This document shows, one piece after another, positions 15,394 to 24,255 of a stretch of DNA of 39,885 bases. The notes beneath the pieces were generated by a model. The model was given only the letters and a program-made list of their open reading frames with translations, was not told the DNA's origin and did not search any database. This DNA comes from CAIUPE01 sp046092445 (GTDB lineage Bacteria; Pseudomonadota; Alphaproteobacteria; Rhizobiales; Beijerinckiaceae), in assembly GCA_046092445.1 (NCBI GenBank), contig JBJTDR010000099.1:1-39885 (forward strand), in the 5' to 3' direction. Position numbers and translations under genes: made by a program. How positions within the stretch are numbered: the first letter of the stretch is position 1; each line of letters begins with the position of its first letter.

Positions 15394-16818
15394 TCAGTGG
15401 CCAGTGACGTCGCGAATTCGCCCGATACACTCTGCCTTGCCGACAATTTCCATCACATCGAAGAGACCGGGTGATGTCGATCGTCCGGTAATCGCGGCTC
15501 GCAGAGGCTGGGCGGCCTGTCCTAGCTTGATCCCCTGAGACTCGGCATAGGTTCGGATTTCTGCCTCCGTTGTCTCGACCGACCAAGCGGGAAGGGCGTC
15601 AAGCAGCGGAAGCATCGCCGCCAGATGCGTGCGGCCAGACTCCGCGAGAAGTGCTTCCGCCTTCGGCTCAAGGGCCAGAGGCCGACAAGCGTAAAGATAA
15701 TAGGCACTGTCCATCAATTCGACCAGTGTTTTTGCTCGTTCCTTCAGTCCGGGCATGGCTTTGAGGAGTTTAGATCTGAGTTCATCGGAGAGAAGCGCCG
15801 GCCATCCCCGGCCGGGCCCGATCCCCGCAAGTATCGATTCGATCGCCGCCACCAAGTCGTCATCGGAAGAGGAGCGCATATAGTGACCATTGACGTTTTC
15901 GAGCTTCACGAAATCAAACCGCGCAGCTGACCGTCCGATTGAGTTGAGATCGAAAATTGAGATAAGCTCTTCCGTCGCGAAATACTCCTGATCGCCATGG
16001 CTCCACCCGAGCCTCACGAGATAGTTGCGCATCGCGGATGGCAAGTATCCCATCGCGCGATAGGCATCGACACCTAGAGCTCCATGGCGCTTTGAAAGTT
16101 TTGATCCATCGGGTCCGTGAATCAAAGGAATATGCGCCATTTCAGGCACATTCCAACCGCAGGCTTGATAAATTTGTGTTTGCCGAGCAGCATTCGTCAG
16201 GTGGTCGTCGCCGCGAATGATATGTGTCACAGCCATATCGTGGTCGTCGACCACGACTGCAAGCATATAGGTAGGATTGCCGTCAGACCTCAACAAAACA
16301 AGGTCGTCGAGGTCTTTGTTCTGCCAGATAACGCGCCCCTGAACATGATCCTGCACTGACGTCTCGCCGTCAATCGGCGCTCTCAGCCGGATGACAGGCT
16401 TTACACCGGAAGGCGCATCGGACGGGTCGCGATCTCTCCAGCGGCCGTCATAACGCATTGGCCGCCCCTCCGCGCGTGCCCTTTCCCGCATCTCGTCGAG
16501 CTCCCCGGGGGAGGCATAACAATAATAGGCATTCCCGTCCCGTACGAGCTGCTCGGCTACGGCGCGATGTCGGTCGGCTCGGGAATACTGATAGACGACA
16601 TCATCATCCCAATCGATTCCAAGCCACCGCAGTCCATCGAGAATGGCTTCAATCGCAGCATCGGTTGATCGCTCCCGGTCGGTATCCTCAATGCGCAAAA
16701 GCATTTTTCCGCCAAAGCGCTTTGCATAGAGCCAATTGAACAAGGCTGTCCGACCGCCGCCTATATGCAGGAAGCCAGTGGGTGAGGGGGCAAAGCGCGT
16801 GATCACAGGTGACGACAT
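15394..16818 (-). CDS. gltX: Glutamate--tRNA ligase
   Basis: GltX charges tRNA-Glu (and tRNA-Gln in organisms that use the GatCAB amidotransferase route). The 474 residues are typical. The class I signature appears as HIGG at 18-21 within FAPSPTGFLHIGGGRTALFN and as KLSKR at 240-244. TDRERST and IRGDDHLTNAARQ are further family segments, and the C-terminal half is the helical anticodon-binding domain. The ATG (complement of 16816-16818) has an AAGGT element about ten bases upstream. It is divergent from comEC, with 126 bases between them holding both promoters. Confidence 0.96.
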   Translation of the reverse strand: MSSPVITRFAPSPTGFLHIGGGRTALFNWLYAKRFGGKMLLRIEDTDRERSTDAAIEAILDGLRWLGIDWDDDVVYQYSRADRHRAVAEQLVRDGNAYYCYASPGELDEMRERARAEGRPMRYDGRWRDRDPSDAPSGVKPVIRLRAPIDGETSVQDHVQGRVIWQNKDLDDLVLLRSDGNPTYMLAVVVDDHDMAVTHIIRGDDHLTNAARQTQIYQACGWNVPEMAHIPLIHGPDGSKLSKRHGALGVDAYRAMGYLPSAMRNYLVRLGWSHGDQEYFATEELISIFDLNSIGRSAARFDFVKLENVNGHYMRSSSDDDLVAAIESILAGIGPGRGWPALLSDELRSKLLKAMPGLKERAKTLVELMDSAYYLYACRPLALEPKAEALLAESGRTHLAAMLPLLDALPAWSVETTEAEIRTYAESQGIKLGQAAQPLRAAITGRSTSPGLFDVMEIVGKAECIGRIRDVTGH

Positions 16819-16944
16819 TCTATTGGCTACCTTACATCTTATGCGTGTTTATTCTTAATTTACTCGTTATGGATGCTTGCCTACCTCCGTGAGTGCTTTA
16901 GCATTGAATTCTCTTCGCGTTAAGCGGTAACGGGACATCGGCGC

Positions 16945-19248
16945 ATGTTTGCCAGACTTTTCATATCTGGCCTGAACAGGGAATTTGTCCGGTCACGCGA
17001 TCTGCTGCAATTTTTCAGCCGGATCGTTGTGACCCGTCCCGATGTGCTTCGACAGACTCTGCTCGACTGGATCAGGATCGAACACGAGCGTCGCCGTTTC
17101 TTTCCTTGGCTGGCTTCCGCGATGGGCGCGGGCGTCCTCTTAGCCTTCAATCAGTACGGCGTGGCCACGACGGATTACCTGATTTGGATCAGTGTTCTCG
17201 GGATATGTTCTGTCTTTCTTTTCAACAGGCTCAAACTGATAACAGATTTGATTTTACTTGCGATCCTTGCAGCCGTGATCGGGTATCTCGCCGTTCTCTT
17301 AAGGATCGAGACGGTCAAGGCACCGATCCTGACATCGACCCGTATCGCTTCGCTTTCCGCCATCGTGGAGAGCGTGGATCCCCGTCCGGAAGGGTCTCGC
17401 CTCCTCGTTCGTCCGACGGCTGTTGGCAGTCAGACTTTCGGACTGCCCGTCCGCTTGAGGTTGACGGCAAGAAGCGGGACGGACGTTCGGGCTGGCGACA
17501 CGATCGAGGTCATGGCCCGGATCATGCCGCCACCTCCGCCCTCGCGACCGGGCGGATTTGACTTTGCCCGGGAAGCCTTTTTTTCCCGTGTCGGCGGTAC
17601 GGGATCCGTTCTCGGGGCAGCAAGTGTCATGCCGGATAAAGGCTTCGGGTCGGACGCGTTGCTGGATACAATGATGACGGTTGATCGCTGGCGCAATCAG
17701 CTTGCGGAGAGAATCCGCACCGTGATCGGAGGGGATGCGGGGGCAGTTGCGGCCGCTCTCGTCACCGGAAAACGCGGTATGATCTCGGATGAAACCAATG
17801 ACGAGCTCCGGGCGGCAGGCATTTATCACATTGTGTCGATTTCCGGGTTGCACATGGTTCTGGTCGCCGGAATGGTTTTCTGGTTGACACGCCTTCTGCT
17901 CGTTCTCGTTGCCTCTGGAGGGGTTGCAATTCCCGCCAAATCGGTGGCGGCAAGTACAGCCATGCTTGCTGCCGCTGCCTACACGGTCTTTGCGGGCGCC
18001 GAAGTCGCAACGATTCGGTCGATGATCATGATCATCGTTCTCTTCGGGTCAGTACTCGCAGGGCGCCCCGCCATATCGATCCGAAATCTTGCGATTGCGG
18101 CGATTCTGGTGATTCTGATCCAGCCTGAAACGCTGCTCGGTCCGAGCTTCCAGATGTCATTCGCAGCAGTCGCCGCCATGATCGCGGTCTATGAGCGTCT
18201 GCCACCTTCTGCGGATCGTTCCGTTGCTTTTTCAGCCCCCGCCGCATCCGCCTCCGATCCTCCGAAGTCGACGTCAGGGCGAATTACTGGACGATTTGTC
18301 CGCTATGCAAAAATTCTGGCGATCACGACGCTGATTGCGCAGGCGGCGACAGGTCCCTATGCAGCCTTTCATTTTCAACAGTTTCAGACTTGGGGCTTGA
18401 TCGGAAATGCTTTGACGCTGCCACTTGTGGAACTGGTGGCGATGCCGATCGCGCTCGGGGCCGTTCTGGCGTTACCCTTCGGCGGAGATGAGATATTCTG
18501 GCAGGCGATGGGGCTGAGCATTGAGGGTATGCTCGGATTTGCCGGAATGGTGGCGGGTTGGCCCTATGCGGTTCAAGCACTCCCGGCAATTCCCGTCCTG
18601 TCACTTTTGTGCCTCTCGGCGGGTCTCATCTGGCTGACGTTCTGGAGTACACCCCTGCGGTGGGGCGGTATCGGTTTTGTGGTTGCCGGGTTGCTTTTTG
18701 GGCTGAGCAACGTTCGCCCTGATGTCATCGTCTCACGCGACGGGCGTGCAATTGCCGTTCGTGGTGCGGATGGACTTCTGACGATTGCTGGTCTTGGTGC
18801 TTCGGATTTCGTGGTGAGGCAATGGCTTTTGGCCGATGGTGATCTTCGAAAACCCGATGATACGTTGGTCCGGAGAAACGGATTTTGTGATCCGACAGGG
18901 TGTGTTGTCCGACTTGCAGACGGAAAAAGAGTGGCGCTTGCCCTGAGAACGCGTGCCCTGCGTGACGATTGCCGGATTGCCGACCTCGTTGTCACGCCGC
19001 TCGCAAAGCCTGATGACTGCCCGGCAGTCATTATCGACGGAGTGATGTTGCAACGAACGGGTGCGCTTGAGCTCTATGCGCAGGGCGATGGATATCGGAT
19101 CAAGGCATCAAGGCCAGCGGGCTACGATGCGCCGTGGGCAAAAAATCCCTTGATAAAAAGCCCATCTGCTGACGATGCTGACGGCGCAAACGAGCTTAAT
19201 GACGGGAAGCCAGACCCCGATGCTCAGGAAAAGCCTGAACTCGATTAA
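16945..19248 (+). CDS. comEC: ComEC/Rec2-family inner-membrane DNA transport protein
   Basis: ComEC forms the inner-membrane channel for single-stranded DNA uptake in natural transformation. Residues about 45-115 are hydrophobic, followed by a DUF4131/OB-like region (about 125-230) and a polytopic competence domain (about 240-560). The family motif ISGLHMVLVAGMVFW begins near residue 299, and GDAGAVAAALVTGKRG just before it is also conserved. The C-terminal 150 residues (VSRDGRAIAVRGADGLLTIA onward) correspond in place to the metallo-beta-lactamase-like domain, but no HxHxDH motif is present, as in many rhizobial ComEC proteins. The ATG at 16945 has only a weak ribosome-binding site (ACGGGA, about ten bases upstream). 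Whether the organism is transformable cannot be told from this. Confidence 0.88.
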   Translation: MFARLFISGLNREFVRSRDLLQFFSRIVVTRPDVLRQTLLDWIRIEHERRRFFPWLASAMGAGVLLAFNQYGVATTDYLIWISVLGICSVFLFNRLKLITDLILLAILAAVIGYLAVLLRIETVKAPILTSTRIASLSAIVESVDPRPEGSRLLVRPTAVGSQTFGLPVRLRLTARSGTDVRAGDTIEVMARIMPPPPPSRPGGFDFAREAFFSRVGGTGSVLGAASVMPDKGFGSDALLDTMMTVDRWRNQLAERIRTVIGGDAGAVAAALVTGKRGMISDETNDELRAAGIYHIVSISGLHMVLVAGMVFWLTRLLLVLVASGGVAIPAKSVAASTAMLAAAAYTVFAGAEVATIRSMIMIIVLFGSVLAGRPAISIRNLAIAAILVILIQPETLLGPSFQMSFAAVAAMIAVYERLPPSADRSVAFSAPAASASDPPKSTSGRITGRFVRYAKILAITTLIAQAATGPYAAFHFQQFQTWGLIGNALTLPLVELVAMPIALGAVLALPFGGDEIFWQAMGLSIEGMLGFAGMVAGWPYAVQALPAIPVLSLLCLSAGLIWLTFWSTPLRWGGIGFVVAGLLFGLSNVRPDVIVSRDGRAIAVRGADGLLTIAGLGASDFVVRQWLLADGDLRKPDDTLVRRNGFCDPTGCVVRLADGKRVALALRTRALRDDCRIADLVVTPLAKPDDCPAVIIDGVMLQRTGALELYAQGDGYRIKASRPAGYDAPWAKNPLIKSPSADDADGANELNDGKPDPDAQEKPELD

Positions 19249-19268
19249 GCGTAAATCAGTATTTACGC
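19249..19268. terminator. Hairpin at convergent comEC/lexA ends
   Basis: GCGTAAAT (19249-19256) and ATTTACGC (19261-19268) form a perfect 8-bp stem with a CAGT loop. It starts right after the comEC stop and contains the lexA stop codon on the other strand. Being symmetrical, it can form in both mRNAs and could act as a shared 3'-end structure. It has no clear T tract. Confidence 0.35.
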
Positions 19269-19936
19269 ATGAGATTTACGAGCTTTCCCTGAATTCTGAC
19301 ACGGTCCGGCCCCAAGACACGCGTTTCATAGGCCGGGTTCGCTGCCTCAAGCGCGATTGATGAGCCACGTCGGCGCAGACGCTTGAGCGTCGCCTCCTCG
19401 TCGTCAATCAACGCCACGACAATGTCACCCGTATCTGCCAGATCCTGCTTGCGGATAATGACCGTATCGCCATCCAGAATTCCCGCTTCAATCATCGAAT
19501 CACCGCGTACCTCAAGGGCAAAATGCTCGCCACCACCGAGCATATCTGCCGGCATACCGATCGTGTGGCTGCGTGCTTGAATTGCTGAAATCGGCGTACC
19601 TGCCGCGATCCGCCCCATAACCGGAATCGAGATATAGGCCTGAGGCTCAAAAGCCGAAGGAGGGCGGACTTTACCAAGGCTGCCCTCGATGACACTCGGA
19701 TTGAATTTCCCGCGAACCGATTGATCGGGAAGCTTGATGACTTCAATCGCGCGTGCACGATTGGCAAGTCGGCGGATAAATCCGCGCTCTTCAAGTGCTG
19801 TAATCAGGCGATGAATACCGGATTTTGACGCAAGCTCGAGGGCGTCTTTCATCTCGTCGAACGAGGGCGGTACACCCTCCTGCTTGAGCCGATCATTGAT
19901 GAAGTGAAGCAATTCATGTTGTTTACGCGTCAGCAT
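19256..19936 (-). CDS. lexA: LexA repressor / SOS regulator
   Basis: LexA represses DNA-damage genes and self-cleaves when RecA filaments form. The start chosen (complement ATG ending at 19936) gives MLTRKQHELLHFIND, the standard alphaproteobacterial N terminus, and 226 residues; the longer frame to 20023 runs into the promoter. A GAGG element precedes this ATG by six bases. Residues 1-65 form the winged helix-turn-helix (SFDEMKDALELASKSGIHRL). The cleavage site is Ala112-Gly113 in GRIAAGTP, the catalytic Ser147 is in GDSMIEAGI and Lys185 is in EATLKRL. Its promoter carries an alphaproteobacterial SOS box, so it is autoregulated. It lies downstream of moeA in the same orientation. Confidence 0.96.
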   Translation of the reverse strand: MLTRKQHELLHFINDRLKQEGVPPSFDEMKDALELASKSGIHRLITALEERGFIRRLANRARAIEVIKLPDQSVRGKFNPSVIEGSLGKVRPPSAFEPQAYISIPVMGRIAAGTPISAIQARSHTIGMPADMLGGGEHFALEVRGDSMIEAGILDGDTVIIRKQDLADTGDIVVALIDDEEATLKRLRRRGSSIALEAANPAYETRVLGPDRVRIQGKLVNLMRKY

Positions 19937-19994
19937 CAGAACCTCGGATCGTGCACCAAGCCCTGAACCGACTCGGCAAAACAAAAGATGAACA

Positions 19995-20023
19995 AACTTA
20001 CATGTTCTCTTTGTGTTCTGCAA
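19995..20023 (-). promoter_or_regulatory. lexA promoter with SOS box (LexA operator)
   Basis: On the + strand GTTC-TCTTTGT-GTTC at 20004-20018 is an exact GTTC-N7-GTTC direct repeat, the LexA-binding site known from alphaproteobacteria. On the - strand it falls inside the spacer of a good promoter: TTGCAG (20023-20018), 17 bases, TAAGTT (20000-19995). LexA bound here would block RNA polymerase, giving classical autoregulation of lexA. The leader to the lexA ATG is about 50 bases. Confidence 0.85.
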
Positions 20024-20040
20024 GTCCTATTGAAAATACG

Positions 20041-21249
20041 TTATAACCTGATAATCCGACAAAGACCGCCAGCGGATGCAGCAGGCGCATGCGGCGGTCG
20101 AACGAGTAAGGCCTTAGCTTCGCTCGCAATCCGGAGCATCGAAGAGTCCTGAGTTCCATACGGAGTGACGTGCGGAAGCCCAACTTTCGAAATACTTAGC
20201 GTCGCGCGCAAATAGTCTTGCCGCTTGTCATTCGCTTGAATATCGGCACCGAGAAGAGCGGGTTCAGTCGGGTCCTGTCCTGCGAGCGGATCGCCTTGGA
20301 GCGCGCGAATCAAGGGCATCAAGAACAATTTGCTGCACACGATCGACGAAACGGGATTACCCGGCAGACCGAGGATCAGCATTTCTCCAAGACGACCGAA
20401 GATTAACGGCTTTCCGGGTCGCATCAGAATGCGCCAGAACCCAAGTTCCATCCCGCGTTTCGTAAGCGCAGATTGCACGAGATCATGATCGCCAACGGAC
20501 GCGCCACCAATCGTGACCAGTACATCCGCACCGGCTGCCTCGGCGCGGTCAATGGCGGCTTCAAGCGAGGAAAAATCATCTGTTGCGATACCGAGCAATT
20601 CCGGCAGGCCTCCCGCCTCCAAGACCATTCCTGCAATTGCAAGATGATTGGAAGCAACAATCTGGTCTGGCCCCGCATTTTCCCCGGGCATCACCAATTC
20701 GTTTCCGGTTGCGAGTATGGCAATGCGAGGTTTGCGGAACACATCAACGACGGCATGATCCATCGCCGCCGCAAGCGCCACCGATCTGGGACCTAGCCGC
20801 TGGCCGGTATGGAGCAATTTTTCACCAGCTTTGAAATCAAGTCCGACGTCGCGCACATGGCGACCAGCCTTTTCAGGAACATCAACGGTCACACGATCTC
20901 CGTCGCGGGTGGCATTTTCCTGAAGCAAAATCGTGTCAGCACCCTCAGGTACGGGCGCGCCGGTGAATATCCGGACCGCTTCTTGCGGCAAGATCGAACT
21001 CTGGTACGCCAGACCGGCAGCGGCCTCGCCTTTGACCGTCAAGATAGAACCCTTGACTGCGACATCCGCTCCCCGAACCGCATATCCGTCCATGGCGGAT
21101 GCTCGGAAAGGGGGTTGGGTCCTTTTCGCAGCGAGTGGGCGAGCCAGCGTCCGCCCATGCGCGTCTATAATCGGGATTGTTTCAGACGAAACGGGAGTTG
21201 CACTTGCGAGAACGCGTTCGAGCGCTTCGTCAATTGTCATCAGTGCCAT
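20041..21249 (-). CDS. moeA: Molybdopterin molybdenumtransferase
   Basis: MoeA inserts molybdate into adenylylated molybdopterin to form the molybdenum cofactor. The 402 residues match the family. MDGYAVRGADV and VRIFTGAPVPEGADTI lie in the N-terminal domains. TIGGASVGDHDLV and LGLPGNPVSSIVC lie in the MoaB/MogA-like domain that binds molybdopterin, and a small beta-barrel domain ends the protein. The ATG at 21249 follows GGAGAG by about eight bases; a second ATG three codons on is an alternative. It starts three bases after the moaC stop, so the two are coupled. Confidence 0.95.
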   Translation of the reverse strand: MALMTIDEALERVLASATPVSSETIPIIDAHGRTLARPLAAKRTQPPFRASAMDGYAVRGADVAVKGSILTVKGEAAAGLAYQSSILPQEAVRIFTGAPVPEGADTILLQENATRDGDRVTVDVPEKAGRHVRDVGLDFKAGEKLLHTGQRLGPRSVALAAAMDHAVVDVFRKPRIAILATGNELVMPGENAGPDQIVASNHLAIAGMVLEAGGLPELLGIATDDFSSLEAAIDRAEAAGADVLVTIGGASVGDHDLVQSALTKRGMELGFWRILMRPGKPLIFGRLGEMLILGLPGNPVSSIVCSKLFLMPLIRALQGDPLAGQDPTEPALLGADIQANDKRQDYLRATLSISKVGLPHVTPYGTQDSSMLRIASEAKALLVRPPHAPAASAGGLCRIIRL

Positions 21250-21252
21250 GGC

Positions 21253-21732
21253 TTACTCTCCGGCCTTGAAATGCCCCGATTTCCCGCCGGTTTTCTCCAC
21301 AAGGCGGATATTTTCGATCCGCATACCGCGGTCTGCCGCTTTGACCATATCATAGACCGTCAAACAGGCGACCGAGACTGCCGTGAGTGCTTCCATCTCC
21401 ACACCCGTCTGTCCGGAAACCTTTGCCATTGCGCGCACCCTTATACCGGGCAACGCCTCATCAATCGTCAGATCGACTGTCACTTTTGTTAATAAAAGTG
21501 GATGACACAGTGGAATGAGGTCATGGGTTTTCTTTGCTGCCATGATCCCCGCAATTCGGGCAACGCCCAGAACATCGCCTTTCTTCGCATCACCCGCCTT
21601 GATGAGCGCGAGTGTTTGCGGTTCCATCCGAACAGAGCCTTCCGCGATGCCGACACGCTCGGTCATGGCTTTGTCGGAAACGTCCACCATGCTGGCGGTT
21701 CCGGACGCATCGATATGGGTGAGACCACTCAT
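21253..21732 (-). CDS. moaC: Cyclic pyranopterin monophosphate synthase
   Basis: MoaC converts the MoaA product to cyclic pyranopterin monophosphate in molybdenum cofactor synthesis. The 159 residues begin MSGLTHIDASGTASMVDVSDK, the typical N terminus. AAKKTHDLIPLCHPL (66-79) and TGVEMEALTAVSVACLTVYDM are the active-site and hexamer-forming signatures. It lies 12 bases after trpC and three before moeA. Linkage of moaC-moeA to trp genes and lexA is a standard alphaproteobacterial arrangement rather than a functional pathway link. Confidence 0.97.
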   Translation of the reverse strand: MSGLTHIDASGTASMVDVSDKAMTERVGIAEGSVRMEPQTLALIKAGDAKKGDVLGVARIAGIMAAKKTHDLIPLCHPLLLTKVTVDLTIDEALPGIRVRAMAKVSGQTGVEMEALTAVSVACLTVYDMVKAADRGMRIENIRLVEKTGGKSGHFKAGE

Positions 21733-21744
21733 GAAAACTCTTTC

Positions 21745-22539
21745 TCAGTTGCCTGTCAGGAGACGCCGCGTTGCGCTGGCAACATCAGATTGGCGCATGA
21801 GGCTTTCGCCGACAAGGAAAGTACGAATGCCGCAATTTTCAAGGCGGCGCACATCGTCATGGGTGAAAATCCCGCTTTCACCGACAATAATGCGATCGGA
21901 GGGAATATTTCGGGCAAGAGTTTCCGAAACCGTGAGTGACACGTCGAATGTTCTCAAATTCCGGTTATTAATTCCGATCAGCTTGGCATCCAGTTTAAGG
22001 GCGCGTTCAAGCTCTTCAGCATCATGCACCTCGATCAGGGCATCCATTTTCAGCGCATGTGCGGCGGCGACGAGCTCGCTCGCCAAAGCGTCCGATACGC
22101 TGGCCATGATCACGAGGATACAATCCGCACCCCATGCGCGCGCCTCGAAAACTTGATAGACGTCGAACAGAAAATCTTTCCGAAGCGCGGGGAGGGCGGT
22201 TGCCGCACGCGCTTGCTTCAGAAAATCCGGGTGTCCTTGAAATGAAGGCTCATCTGTCAGGACGGAAAGACACGCTGCTCCACCCTGCTCATAGGCTTGC
22301 GCCAAGGCCGGCGGATCAAAATCAGCCCGGATAAGCCCTTTCGAAGGGCTTGCCTTCTTGATCTCGGCGATCAGCGCAGGTTTTCCCGCGGCAATGGTCT
22401 TCTCGATCGCCATTGTGAACCCGCGCGGCGGGGATGCGGCGAGTGCGATAGGTTCCAATTCAACAAATGGCATGCGGAGCTTGGCAGCTTCTATTTCGTG
22501 GCGCTTATAGTCTTCAATTTTTGCGAGAATGTCGTTCAT
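21745..22539 (-). CDS. trpC: Indole-3-glycerol phosphate synthase
   Basis: TrpC closes the indole ring of 1-(o-carboxyphenylamino)-1-deoxyribulose 5-phosphate in tryptophan synthesis. At 264 residues it is the monofunctional enzyme, not fused to TrpF. The TIM-barrel active-site segments are present in order: EIKKASPSKG, LRKDFLFDVYQV, EVHDAEEL, GINNRNLRTF and VGESGIFTHDDV. It begins seven bases after the trpD stop and is followed by moaC after 12 bases. Its own ribosome-binding site is weak, consistent with coupling to trpD. Confidence 0.97.
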   Translation of the reverse strand: MNDILAKIEDYKRHEIEAAKLRMPFVELEPIALAASPPRGFTMAIEKTIAAGKPALIAEIKKASPSKGLIRADFDPPALAQAYEQGGAACLSVLTDEPSFQGHPDFLKQARAATALPALRKDFLFDVYQVFEARAWGADCILVIMASVSDALASELVAAAHALKMDALIEVHDAEELERALKLDAKLIGINNRNLRTFDVSLTVSETLARNIPSDRIIVGESGIFTHDDVRRLENCGIRTFLVGESLMRQSDVASATRRLLTGN

Positions 22540-22546
22540 CTAACGG

Positions 22547-23560
22547 TCACGCATTAGATGCTTGGACAAGTTGAGACAAGGTCTCGGCTGCGGCGCCACT
22601 ATCGATTGCCTGGGCAGCAAGTTCCGCCCCTTCTCTCAGCGTTGTTGCTTTACCCGCAACGATAAGAGCAGCCGCAGCATTGAGCACGACAATATCGCGA
22701 TAAGTGTTTCTTTCTCCGCGCAATACAGCACGAAGTGCCTCCGCGTTCGTCTCGGCGTCGCCCCCTTTGAGGCTTTCTGCATTTGCACGCGAAATCCCTG
22801 CATCCTCGGGAGAAATAGAGAAACGCTTGATGGTTCCGCTTTCGAGCGACGCGACCGATGTTTCACCCGTCGTCGTTATCTCATCAAGCCCGTCTGATCC
22901 GTGCACCACCCAGACGCGTTTTGACCCGAGTGCGTTCAAAACTTCCGCCATCGGCACCAGCCAATCGGGTGAGTAAACGCCAACAAGTTGTCGCGACACA
23001 CCGGCGGGATTTGAAAGGGGTCCCAGTAAGTTAAAGATGGTTCTTGAACCAATTTCAACGCGGATAGGGCCGACATTTTTCATTGAGGCATGGTGTGTCG
23101 GTGCAAACATGAAGCCGACGCCTGAACGTTCGATACACCGTGAAACGCCCTCGGGCTCGATACCAACTTTAACACCTAGGGCGGTGAGTACATCCGCCGC
23201 CCCCGATCTCGACGACATTGCTCGGTTGCCATGTTTAGCGACAGGGACACCGGCGGCAGCAACGACAAGCGCGGTCAGCGTCGAGACATTGTAACTTCCC
23301 GAATGATCGCCGCCCGTCCCGACAATATCCATGGCATCGGCAGGGGCATCGACCCGCAGCATCTTGGCCCGCATCGCCTTCACGGCGCCCGTAATCTCGT
23401 CAACTGTCTCACCACGAACCCGCAACCCCATCAAAAAGGCACCGATTTGCGCTGGTGTCGGCTGTCCTGACAGCATCAAGTCGAATGCGTGTTCTGCCTC
23501 AGAGGTCGTGAGGGACTGGCCGGTGCTTATTTTGCTTAAAAGTGGCTTGAAACTCTCCAT
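22547..23560 (-). CDS. trpD: Anthranilate phosphoribosyltransferase
   Basis: TrpD transfers phosphoribose from PRPP to anthranilate. The 337 residues show the family signatures: GTGGDHSGSYNVST beginning at 81 (PRPP pyrophosphate loop), KHGNRAMSSRSGAADVLTALG at about 109-129, and FNLLGPLSNPA. The ATG overlaps the trpG stop by one base (TGATG), so translation is coupled. It is a separate gene from trpG, unlike the fused TrpGD of enterobacteria. Confidence 0.97.
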   Translation of the reverse strand: MESFKPLLSKISTGQSLTTSEAEHAFDLMLSGQPTPAQIGAFLMGLRVRGETVDEITGAVKAMRAKMLRVDAPADAMDIVGTGGDHSGSYNVSTLTALVVAAAGVPVAKHGNRAMSSRSGAADVLTALGVKVGIEPEGVSRCIERSGVGFMFAPTHHASMKNVGPIRVEIGSRTIFNLLGPLSNPAGVSRQLVGVYSPDWLVPMAEVLNALGSKRVWVVHGSDGLDEITTTGETSVASLESGTIKRFSISPEDAGISRANAESLKGGDAETNAEALRAVLRGERNTYRDIVVLNAAAALIVAGKATTLREGAELAAQAIDSGAAAETLSQLVQASNA

Positions 23561-24180
23561 CAGCGCGAACCATTCTGATGCTGATTACGACGCGAAGCAT
23601 TCCATGTCTTCGCCAATTCCAGAAAATTACCGATCATCAAGAGACCATGCTCCGAAAGAATGCTCTCTGGGTGAAACTGGACGCCGTGAACGGGAAAGTC
23701 CCGGTGGGAAAGCGCCATGATCAATCCGTCATCGGTCTCGGCCGTCACATCGAGACATTCGGGCAGGGTGTTCCGCTCGACGATCAATGAATGATACCGG
23801 GTTGCTTTGAAGTCACCATTGATCCCGCGGAAGAGAGTTTTTCCGCGATGGTGAACAGTGGATAGTTTTCCATGCATCGGAATAGGTGCACGTTTCACCT
23901 CGCCGCCATAGGCTTGCCCCATCGCCTGCATGCCGAGACACACGCCGAACAAAGGAATTTCCGACCCGGCCTTTGCAATCACATCCAGGCAGATGCCTGC
24001 CTCGTTGGGCGTGCACGGGCCCGGCGACAAAACACTGGCATCGGGCGTCGAGTCGATCAGATCTTCGGTCGTAACCTCGTCATTACGAACAACAGTAACG
24101 TTTGCCCCCAACTTTCCGAGGTCGTGGAAAAGGTTCCAGGTAAAACTGTCATAATTATCGACGAGTGTAACGTTCAGCAT
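23560..24180 (-). CDS. trpG: Anthranilate synthase component II (glutamine amidotransferase)
   Basis: TrpG releases ammonia from glutamine and passes it to TrpE. The class I amidotransferase triad is visible: Cys81 in GVCLGMQAMGQAYGG, and His170 and Glu172 in HGVQFHPES. The oxyanion-region segment LSPGPCTPNEAGI is also conserved. At 206 residues it is a stand-alone subunit; in Rhizobium and Agrobacterium TrpE and TrpG are often fused, so the split form argues against those families. A similar subunit can also serve p-aminobenzoate synthase, but the neighbours trpE and trpD settle the role. A hairpin precedes it in the 75-base gap after trpE. Confidence 0.95.
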   Translation of the reverse strand: MLNVTLVDNYDSFTWNLFHDLGKLGANVTVVRNDEVTTEDLIDSTPDASVLSPGPCTPNEAGICLDVIAKAGSEIPLFGVCLGMQAMGQAYGGEVKRAPIPMHGKLSTVHHRGKTLFRGINGDFKATRYHSLIVERNTLPECLDVTAETDDGLIMALSHRDFPVHGVQFHPESILSEHGLLMIGNFLELAKTWNASRRNQHQNGSR

Positions 24181-24214
24181 AAGGTTACCATGTTTGGAAT
24201 ACGCCCATTTGCTT

Positions 24215-24240
24215 AAAAATTCCCGTCTTCGTCAAGCGGG
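24215..24240 (-). terminator. Hairpin plus T tract between trpE and trpG
   Basis: Read on the - strand, CCCGCTT pairs with AAG-A-CGGG (one bulged A) around a GACG tetraloop, followed by AATTTTT. It lies in the 75-base trpE-trpG gap, where coupling would otherwise be expected. It could attenuate the downstream trp genes or protect the trpE mRNA end. The stem is short, so any termination would be partial. Confidence 0.35.
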
Positions 24241-24255
24241 CGACATCGGGTTCCA

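Noticed and set aside
19937..20023. Longer lexA start
   Set aside because: The extension would translate through the SOS box and promoter; the LexA family begins at MLTRKQHELL.
20809..21492. 227-codon open frame antisense to moeA and moaC
   Set aside because: It spans parts of two conserved genes on the other strand and its translation has no family features.
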